11,506 nt of DNA from Myxococcales bacterium (lineage in GTDB: Bacteria > Myxococcota_A > Polyangia > Haliangiales > J016). Position 1 is the first letter of the stretch. Each line of letters begins with the position of its first letter. The notes under the pieces were generated by a model. It had not been told where the DNA came from. It was given only the letters and a program-made list of their open reading frames with translations, and did not search any database. Both the position numbers and the translations under genes were made by a program. The stretch covers positions 1 to 11,506 of the forward strand of contig JABAAV010000046.1 in assembly GCA_014238595.1 (NCBI GenBank), given 5' to 3'. Positions 6,356-11,506 of the stretch are shown here, one piece after another.

Positions 6356-7108
6356 CTAAAAACCAGGAGTGACAAGGGGACCTGTAGCAGTACCACTGAT
6401 GAATTGTTGAACAATAGGGTCTGTACTAGTGGAAAACATGGCAGGATCTCCCAATAGATAGACTTTGCCTTGATAAAGAAACGCAATACGATCAGAAATG
6501 GTCATAATCGATTTGACATCATGAGAAACGACAATGGAGGTCATTTTTGTTGTTTTTGAGAGATCGAAAATGAGGTTATCAATGCGTCTTGCACTGACTG
6601 GATCAAGTCCTGTGGTGGGTTCATCAAAAAGCATGACTTCAGGATTGATGGTCATAGCACGTGCAATGGATACTGATTTTTGCATACCATCACTAAGTTC
6701 ATGTGGATAGGACTCTTTATGATTGTCCATGTAGACTTTTTCTAAAAAACCAAGCGCCTGCTTGCGTGCTTGTTCAAGAGATAACCCCTCATGTTTTTGA
6801 ATAGGCAGTGCAACATTATCTAAAGCATTCAACGAATCAAACAAGGCTGATTTTTGAAAAACCATCGCAATACGTTTTCGAATCGGAACAAAAGCACGTT
6901 CCTTGAGATGGTCAATGCGTTGACCATCAAACCAGATTTCACCTTGATCAGGTCGAATCAATCCAACAAGATGCTTGATGGTGACCGATTTACCAACACC
7001 TGATGTTCCAATGATACACATGATTTCACCTTGAACAATGGACAAGTTTAAGCCTGATAATATGGTGTTGGTTCCAAATGTTTTATGAATGTTTTTGAAG
7101 TCAATCAT
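6356..7108 (-). CDS. mlaF: MlaF-like ABC ATPase F2 with degenerate signature motif
   Basis: A 250-residue cytosolic ATPase of the MCE lipid transporter. Walker A GTSGVGKS (34-41), Q-loop FQKSALFD (84-91), Walker B VMLFDEP with catalytic E163, and the switch histidine H196 in VVSHD are all intact. The ABC signature is LSDGMQ (138-143) instead of LSGGMQ: G140 is Asp (codon GAT), a change expected to harm the ATP site that this signature completes. The C-terminal tail QFISGTATGP matches MlaF tails that reach across the dimer. Its start overlaps the stop of permease E2 by 4 bp (ATGA). With F1 carrying the opposite set of changes, it most likely works as an F1/F2 heterodimer (inference). Confidence 0.93.
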   Translation of the reverse strand: MIDFKNIHKTFGTNTILSGLNLSIVQGEIMCIIGTSGVGKSVTIKHLVGLIRPDQGEIWFDGQRIDHLKERAFVPIRKRIAMVFQKSALFDSLNALDNVALPIQKHEGLSLEQARKQALGFLEKVYMDNHKESYPHELSDGMQKSVSIARAMTINPEVMLFDEPTTGLDPVSARRIDNLIFDLSKTTKMTSIVVSHDVKSIMTISDRIAFLYQGKVYLLGDPAMFSTSTDPIVQQFISGTATGPLVTPGF

Positions 7109-7881
7109 GTGATGATGTCACGCAATATTAAAATAATCGCTGATATGAAAAAGTTACATAGGATAATACCGAAAGAACTACCAATGACGGCAGATGTCGT
7201 TGCATCTCCAACACCTGCTGAGCCATTTTGAGCTCTGAATCCAAAAAAACTAGAAACAATAGGAATAATTTGTCCATAGAAAAAGGCTTTAAGAACGGCT
7301 GTAATGACATCCCATGATTCAACTTGATCGAGACGAAAAAACAATCGTGGATTAATGTCAAACCAAATATACGCAGAGATGCCACCGGTGACTATGGCAA
7401 TGCTAATAGTCAATATTGTTAGCATCATGGTCATGACAACCGAGGCAGTAAAACGAGGAAGAATTAAGTATTCAACAGGTGATACCCCTGTCATACGTAG
7501 GGCATCGATTTGTTCAGTGACTTTCATGGCAGCCAATTCAGCAGCAATGCCTGCACCAACACGTGTTGCTAGCATTAATCCTGTGATTGAAGGACCGATT
7601 TCAAAGATAACGATTTTGATAAAATTAGGACCAATCATCGAAAGGTCACCAGTAATGCGCTGTAATTGAAAACAGCTTTGATAAATCATCACCATACCGA
7701 TAAAACCGACGGTGATCAAAAGGAAGATCACTGAACGATTTCCGATATTGAACATTTGTTCTAATGTTGCCGTTGTTATATTAGATTTTCTTTTTTTTGT
7801 TAAGTGACGGCAAGTTTCCATCCATAACAATCCGATATCCGATATGGTTCTTGTCGTGTTTTGAGTTTTAGAGTTTTGCAT
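7105..7881 (-). CDS. mlaE: MlaE-family permease E2
   Basis: A 258-residue inner-membrane permease of the MCE transporter. It has a hydrophilic N-terminus (about 1-50) and then about five hydrophobic helices. The conserved MlaE core EIGPSITGLMLATRVGAG is followed by AAELAAMKVTEQIDALRMTG and SPVEYLILPR, the cytosolic coupling region that contacts the ATPase. It starts five bases after the E1 stop and overlaps F2 by 4 bp, so it is probably the cognate partner of F2. Its sequence is well diverged from E1 outside the core, as expected if the two form a heterodimer rather than being recent duplicates. The ribosome site is weak; translational coupling is likely. Confidence 0.93.
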   Translation of the reverse strand: MQNSKTQNTTRTISDIGLLWMETCRHLTKKRKSNITTATLEQMFNIGNRSVIFLLITVGFIGMVMIYQSCFQLQRITGDLSMIGPNFIKIVIFEIGPSITGLMLATRVGAGIAAELAAMKVTEQIDALRMTGVSPVEYLILPRFTASVVMTMMLTILTISIAIVTGGISAYIWFDINPRLFFRLDQVESWDVITAVLKAFFYGQIIPIVSSFFGFRAQNGSAGVGDATTSAVIGSSFGIILCNFFISAIILILRDIIT

Positions 7882-7886
7882 AACGA

Positions 7887-8660
7887 TTAAGCGAGCATGT
7901 AGGTAAGAAAGAAATCAAAAAGGATAATAGCAATCGCAGAAGATACGACGGCCGCATTCACCGAATGACCGACACCAATTGCACCCTGACGAATATTCAT
8001 TCCGAAATGACAGCTCGTCAATGCTATTGCGATACCGAAAGCTATTGATTTAACGAGTCCATGAATAAAATCAGCAGGATATAGATTGTCAAAAAGACTT
8101 CGATAAAATGTTAGATAGCTCATATCCAGAATGACTATAGAAAATAACATGGCACCTAAAATGGCAATACCAATACCTATTGTTGTGAGAATAAATAATG
8201 AAAACACCATCGCATAGACGCGTGGTGCAATCAGATATTCAATAGGATCAATCGCTAATGCTTTGAGGCCATCGATCTGATTGGTAATAGTCATGGCACC
8301 TAATTCAGCGGTGTTATTAGCACCAATGCGTCCTGAAAACATTAATGCAATCATGATCGGACCTATTTCACGAAACAATGAAAACCCCGTTGCCCAACCA
8401 ACAATGGCCTTAGCATCAAATTGTTTTACGAATGTGCTGGATTGGAGAATGAGAATTCCGCTTACAAAGAATGCCGTTAACGCAATGATAGGCAAAGACA
8501 TGTTTGCCATTCGGTATGTATGTTTTAGCAACTCATTGCGATCAACGCGTGGCGGGATAGAGACACGAATAATTTGACCTATCAACAACGCTATTTCACC
8601 TGTTTCTTGCATCATCCGTTTGGTGATTTGAAACAAATAAGAATGTGACGATTTGATCAT
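7887..8660 (-). CDS. mlaE: MlaE-family permease E1
   Basis: A 257-residue inner-membrane permease. The N-terminal segment (about 1-50) looks like the amphipathic interfacial helix of MlaE. Several transmembrane helices follow, starting near residue 54 (MSLPIIALTAFFVSGILIL). The core motif is REIGPIMIALMFSGRIGAN, then NTAELGAMTITNQIDGLKAL and DPIEYLIAPR, the ATPase-contact region. The tail QGAIGVGHSVNAAVVSSAI is also typical. Its ATG overlaps the F1 stop by 4 bp (ATGA), pairing it with F1. It presumably moves phospholipid or a related lipid between the inner membrane and the MCE ring; direction and substrate are not deducible. Confidence 0.93.
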   Translation of the reverse strand: MIKSSHSYLFQITKRMMQETGEIALLIGQIIRVSIPPRVDRNELLKHTYRMANMSLPIIALTAFFVSGILILQSSTFVKQFDAKAIVGWATGFSLFREIGPIMIALMFSGRIGANNTAELGAMTITNQIDGLKALAIDPIEYLIAPRVYAMVFSLFILTTIGIGIAILGAMLFSIVILDMSYLTFYRSLFDNLYPADFIHGLVKSIAFGIAIALTSCHFGMNIRQGAIGVGHSVNAAVVSSAIAIILFDFFLTYMLA

Positions 8661-9403
8661 AATGGTCCCTGTGTTTCTCCACGAATAAATTGATGGACAA
8701 TAGGATTTTTACAATCAAAGATTTTATCCGATGATCCATCGTAAATAATATCTCCGTGGTAAGGCATAATCATTCTGTCAGTAAATTTTTGTAGAGATTC
8801 AATGTCTGAGGATATTACAATGACAGTGTTGAGATGTTCTTTTTGATCATTGCTCAATAAATCGTATATTTTTGATGTTGTTACCGGATCAAGCCCTGCG
8901 GATGGTTCGTCATAAATAACGAGTTTTGGCAATGCAATGCCGGCTCGTGCAATCCCTACGCGCCGTTGCATCCCTCCTGATAATGCCGAGATTGGTAAAG
9001 CACTGGAAGAACCTAAACCGACAGCATCAAGGCGTTCGGAAACTTTTTTTGCAATGATATCTTCGGAGAGAATGGCTTGTTGTCTTAATGGAAACGCAAC
9101 ATTGTCAGCTGTGGACATAAAATCAAACAAGGCTCCACTTTGAAACAGCATGCCAATATCTTTGCGTAGATCAGTAAGTTCTGTTTCAGAACATTGATTC
9201 AGTGGAGTGTCAAACAATGAAACGGTACCTTGATCAGGAACAATAAGCCCACAAGCAATCTTGATTAAGACAGATTTTCCACAAGCAGCAGGACCGATAA
9301 TACTGACTTTTTCGGTATCTTTTATTTGTAATGTTACATCGTTTAAGATGGTGTGGTTCTTAAACTTGTGACTCACATTTTGAAAATGAATTACTGAGGA
9401 CAT
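8657..9403 (-). CDS. mlaF: MlaF-like ABC ATPase F1 lacking the H-loop histidine
   Basis: A 248-residue ATPase of the MCE transporter. Walker A is GPAACGKS (37-44), with Ala40 where GxxGxGKS expects Gly. Q-loop LFQSGALFD (86-94) and the signature LSGGMQRR (141-148) are textbook MlaF. Walker B LVIYDEP keeps catalytic E166. The H-loop, normally SHD or THD, reads VISSD: Ser199 replaces the switch histidine that supports ATP hydrolysis. The tail QFIRGETQGP is MlaF-like. The ATG lies inside the end of the TPR gene (13-bp overlap) and no ribosome site is visible, so coupled translation is likely. A homodimer would have two defective sites, whereas pairing with F2 gives one complete and one degenerate site. 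Confidence 0.93.
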   Translation of the reverse strand: MSSVIHFQNVSHKFKNHTILNDVTLQIKDTEKVSIIGPAACGKSVLIKIACGLIVPDQGTVSLFDTPLNQCSETELTDLRKDIGMLFQSGALFDFMSTADNVAFPLRQQAILSEDIIAKKVSERLDAVGLGSSSALPISALSGGMQRRVGIARAGIALPKLVIYDEPSAGLDPVTTSKIYDLLSNDQKEHLNTVIVISSDIESLQKFTDRMIMPYHGDIIYDGSSDKIFDCKNPIVHQFIRGETQGPL

Positions 9404-10446
9404 TGTAGTTTGTTGTGTAAATCATTGTGATAAATGACAGTAAATTTTGAGCGAGGCCATTGTTTTTTGAGTTCAGTGAGCGTTAAACACGCTTGTTTAG
9501 AATCACCCAAAGCACCCCATGTATTCGCAATTTCCCAGAGTGCATTGTCTTGTAATACCGAATGTGGATAATTTTGTATCAAGGCAGTAAAAGCTTTGAT
9601 AGCGTGTTCAGGTTGATTGAGTTTGTCACGATACAAAAGTCCTAAATTTTGCTGTGCAGAATCTGCCCATTGCGAGGAAGGGTATTTTTGAAGCCAAACA
9701 GGTAATCTTCGTAACGCCAATAATTGATGATAATAATGAGCCGTTCTTTTAAAGAGATTTTGTTGGTATGTGATCCCTGCACTATACCAAAGGGCATCAT
9801 CTAAAAATGTGCTTTGTGGGTAAAAAGAAATGATTTGGCTGTAATGTGCTAATGCTGTTTGAGATTGATGGAATGTTTTATTACTGATTTCTGCCATTAT
9901 CATGAGAATATTATCGGCGATGTTCGTATGCGCTAATAATGTTAGCACTAATCCAAGCTTGTTATAAAAATCACTCGGATTAGTTTTTTCTGTCAATTTA
10001 GTGAGTGAAGATAAGGAAAGGATTGCTGCTGATGTTTGAGGATAGTTCATGACAATATGCCACAGTTGTCTGTATCCTTTGTGAGGGAGATCTAAAATAT
10101 TTAGATACAGTATACTTTGTTTGTACAGTGCCATGCTGACACTAGATGATGTCATCCTTGGATGGGTAACAATAGTTTCGTATACAGAAAGAGCTTGAGT
10201 ATATTGTTTATCTTGCGTCAGTAAATAGGCATATTGACGATAAGCCTTGTCACACCAACGTTTCATGGTACCCGCATCATTGTTGCATTGCTCAATGACT
10301 TTTGGATAAGCTTGTAATGCGTCTTCTTGTTTGTCTTGATAATACAAGGCCTCTGCTTGAATCAGTGCTTGAAAAGGCTGCGAAGCAAAACAGCCATTGA
10401 CTGATAGCAACAACGGTATGATATAAAAAAGAGAACGTGGATTCAT
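9391..10446 (-). CDS. TPR-repeat lipoprotein, first gene of the MCE operon
   Basis: A 351-residue protein with an N-terminal signal (residues 1-18, SLFYIIPLLLSVNG) and a lipobox-like VNGC, so C19 is the probable lipidated residue. After it come several tetratricopeptide-like units with the pattern A..Y..II..YPxSxxxDDALW, clearest at about 197-232, 250-275 and 279-315. The layout recalls BamD/YbgF-type envelope TPR proteins, but I do not assign it to either. It may be a scaffold at the inner face of the outer membrane or on the periplasmic side of the inner membrane. It overlaps the F1 ATPase by 13 bp, which ties it to lipid transport. No strong ribosome site precedes the ATG. Substrate or partner unknown. 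Confidence 0.8.
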   Translation of the reverse strand: MNPRSLFYIIPLLLSVNGCFASQPFQALIQAEALYYQDKQEDALQAYPKVIEQCNNDAGTMKRWCDKAYRQYAYLLTQDKQYTQALSVYETIVTHPRMTSSSVSMALYKQSILYLNILDLPHKGYRQLWHIVMNYPQTSAAILSLSSLTKLTEKTNPSDFYNKLGLVLTLLAHTNIADNILMIMAEISNKTFHQSQTALAHYSQIISFYPQSTFLDDALWYSAGITYQQNLFKRTAHYYHQLLALRRLPVWLQKYPSSQWADSAQQNLGLLYRDKLNQPEHAIKAFTALIQNYPHSVLQDNALWEIANTWGALGDSKQACLTLTELKKQWPRSKFTVIYHNDLHNKLQCPQ

Positions 10447-10539
10447 TAAAATGATGATTTTGGTAGTTTCTACTATGTGCTACAGGAAGTGCAAGCCTAT
10501 ATTGCAATGATTGAGAAACATGAAGGGATGATCTTTGCC

Positions 10540-10545
10540 ATTATA
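10540..10545 (-). promoter_or_regulatory. candidate -10 box for the TPR/MCE operon
   Basis: A perfect TATAAT reads toward the operon on the minus strand, about 95 bases before the TPR start codon. The -35 region 17 bases upstream (CTCTCA) is poor and there is no extended -10 TG, so an activator may be needed. A weaker alternative lies closer to the gene: TTGCAC (10494-10489), 16 bases, TAGAAA (10472-10467). Confidence 0.35.
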
Positions 10546-10601
10546 CGCCATTGATTCCGCTTTGAGAGGTATTCTATCTTGAGAGGATCTTGAAAAAGTT
10601 T

Positions 10602-10629
10602 TTGAATCATGATTCCCTGTCCTGATATT
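10602..10629 (+). promoter_or_regulatory. candidate promoter with embedded 12-bp palindrome
   Basis: TTGAAT (10602-10607), a 16-base spacer and GATATT (10624-10629) form a plausible sigma-70 promoter for the coiled-coil gene. The perfect palindrome GAATCATGATTC (10604-10615) overlaps the -35 box and enters the spacer, where a repressor could block polymerase. Upstream, TTGAGAGG occurs twice (10562-10569, 10579-10586), 17 bases apart. Sites seen directly; regulation is inferred. Confidence 0.4.
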
Positions 10630-10663
10630 TTTACAAATCTGATTGCTGTTAGAGGATTATCAT

Positions 10664-11344
10664 ATGACCCCAAATGATAGAGAAGATTCAGTTGTTATTG
10701 CCTTGCGTGATTTACACAATTTAGAAGAAGAGCGCATTGTAGAAGAGAGACGTCTTGAAGATGATAAGGAAGAGCGCAAAGCTCAAGCGGAACGTGAACA
10801 TCAAGCTTATTTAAAACATGAAAAGGATGTCGAAGCGGCTAAACATCAGGCTGATTTAGAAATGAAAGCTAAAGTTGAATTGCGTCGTGAGCGTGAGGCC
10901 ATTGGGGTTTATCGTATGCGGCGGTATGCGGCATTCGGCAGTGTTTTATTTGTCCTTTGTGTTGCAGGGCTTGGCGCTTATGGATGGAATATCAAACAAG
11001 AGCAAGAAAAAACAGATGCGATCATTCAGAACAAAGTCCAAGAACTGAAAAAAGCAGAGGAAGAAATTAAGAAATTAACCAACGTTATGAATGAAATCAG
11101 TGCGTCATTGACGGAATTCGATCAACAACTTAATGATGAAAAAACCGCCGAAGCACGCAATAGCATTGAACAAAAAAAGAAACGTGAATATGAAAGATTA
11201 GAGCAATTGCGTCAAAATCTTGAAAAAAAACGTAAAAAGGTCAAAGAACGAAGAAAAGATATTTCAAGGCAATCAAAGCAACCCCCCAAAGGGCGGGTGA
11301 ATATGGATTGTGTTGGTTCGGATGATCCCTTATGTGGTTTATAA
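10664..11344 (+). CDS. Single-pass membrane protein with charged coiled coils
   Basis: I do not recognise a named family. ATG 10664 is chosen because AGAGGA (10651-10656) precedes it by seven bases; an upstream TTG at 10643 has no such site. The 226-residue product has an N-terminal acidic/basic coiled coil (about 18-80, rich in Glu, Arg, Lys and Ala), one transmembrane helix (about 89-108, YAAFGSVLFVLCVAGLGAYG), and a second coiled coil (about 111-200). A Lys/Arg-rich stretch and the tail CVGSDDPLCGL (C216 and C224) follow. The opening SVVIALRDLHNLEEERI recalls proteins I associate with Myxococcota-like genomes (memory, unverified). It is divergent from the MCE operon and tightly followed by tRNA-Cys. 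It may act as an envelope scaffold or as a sensor; function unknown. Confidence 0.75.
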   Translation: MTPNDREDSVVIALRDLHNLEEERIVEERRLEDDKEERKAQAEREHQAYLKHEKDVEAAKHQADLEMKAKVELRREREAIGVYRMRRYAAFGSVLFVLCVAGLGAYGWNIKQEQEKTDAIIQNKVQELKKAEEEIKKLTNVMNEISASLTEFDQQLNDEKTAEARNSIEQKKKREYERLEQLRQNLEKKRKKVKERRKDISRQSKQPPKGRVNMDCVGSDDPLCGL

Positions 11345-11349
11345 GTTAT

Positions 11350-11421
11350 GGTGCCATAGCCAAGTGGTAAGGCCGAGGTCTGCAAAACCTCTACTCCCCG
11401 GTTCGAATCCGGGTGGCACCT
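11350..11421 (+). tRNA. tRNA-Cys (anticodon GCA)
   Basis: A 72-base tRNA. The acceptor is GGTGCCA (11350-11356) with TGGCACC (11414-11420). The anticodon stem is GAGGT/ACCTC around CTGCAAA, with anticodon GCA at 11382-11384. The T arm is CCCGG-TTCGAAT-CCGGG. Discriminator T11421 (U73) is the cysteine identity base. CCA is not encoded. It begins five bases after the stop of the coiled-coil gene, so it may be cut from the same transcript. Confidence 0.97.
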
Positions 11422-11506
11422 CAAATGTTGTTGTTATTTGTGTCATGAGACGTTTAACGATCGGGTGATTTTTTGTCTGTTGTTGTTCAAAAATATGGTG
11501 GATCAT
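11422..11506. other. right-edge stretch without a supported gene
   Basis: These 85 bases contain T-rich sequence (GATTTTTTGTCTGTTG), which could be the run-out of a terminator, but no strong hairpin precedes it. A minus-strand gene could enter from the right and end DPPYF-stop near 11487, and an ATG at 11495 opens a plus-strand frame. Neither can be supported from so few codons. Confidence 0.4.

Noticed and set aside
7128..7385. Minus-strand 85-codon ORF inside permease E2
   Set aside because: It lies wholly inside a well-conserved MlaE gene in another frame and has no family features.
11212..11424. Minus-strand 70-codon ORF starting MRCHPDSNRGVEV
   Set aside because: It is the reverse complement of tRNA-Cys plus the end of the coiled-coil gene; this string is a classic spurious protein over tRNAs.
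1..11506. CRISPR array, insertion sequence, phage genes or toxin-antitoxin pair
   Set aside because: No regularly spaced repeats, transposase, integrase, phage structural genes or toxin-antitoxin-like small gene pairs were seen on either strand.

Overview
The window (about 40% G+C) comes from a Gram-negative bacterium with an outer membrane. This follows from a complete MCE/Mla-type lipid ABC transport operon and a predicted lipoprotein. The rpoZ gene, the decayed relA/spoT-like stretch behind it, and a membrane coiled-coil protein ending in DPLCGL suggest a proteobacterium in the broad sense. My weak lean is to a deltaproteobacterial-type lineage (Myxococcota/Bdellovibrionota-like), possibly host-associated given the A+T bias and the gene decay. 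The lineage is inference, not demonstrated.

Layout. Positions 1-340 hold the N-terminal part of a minus-strand gene that runs off the left edge; it has a GTG start and a highly disordered, hydrophilic product. A large nested inverted repeat (381-451) separates it from a plus-strand RlmI-type rRNA methyltransferase (503-1786). That gene converges on a large minus-strand protein (1783-3525) with a papain-like/BtrH-type N-terminal region, a GNAT acetyltransferase domain and a YoaP-like C-terminus; the two share a TTAA that encodes both stop codons. Divergent from it is rpoZ (3624-3866), preceded by a perfect 11-bp stem-loop. Where relA/spoT would normally follow rpoZ there is only a broken, frameshifted remnant (3883-4154), and then tRNA-Leu(CAA).

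The centre (4354-10446, minus strand) is one tightly packed seven-gene operon. In transcription order it encodes a TPR lipoprotein, ATPase F1, permease E1, permease E2, ATPase F2, MCE protein D1 and MCE protein D2. Every membrane-complex component is present in two diverged copies. The two ATPases carry complementary defects. F1 has a good LSGGMQ signature but lacks the H-loop histidine (Ser instead) and has an altered Walker A. F2 has good Walker A, Walker B and H-loop but a damaged signature (LSDGMQ). In an F1/F2 heterodimer all the defects fall into one composite ATP site and leave the other intact. This predicts an obligate heterodimeric, asymmetric MCE transporter, which is the most interesting result in the window.

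Divergent from the operon is a small membrane protein with long charged coiled coils on both sides of a single transmembrane helix (10664-11344). A tRNA-Cys(GCA) follows five bases after its stop codon. The last 85 bases hold no gene that I can support.
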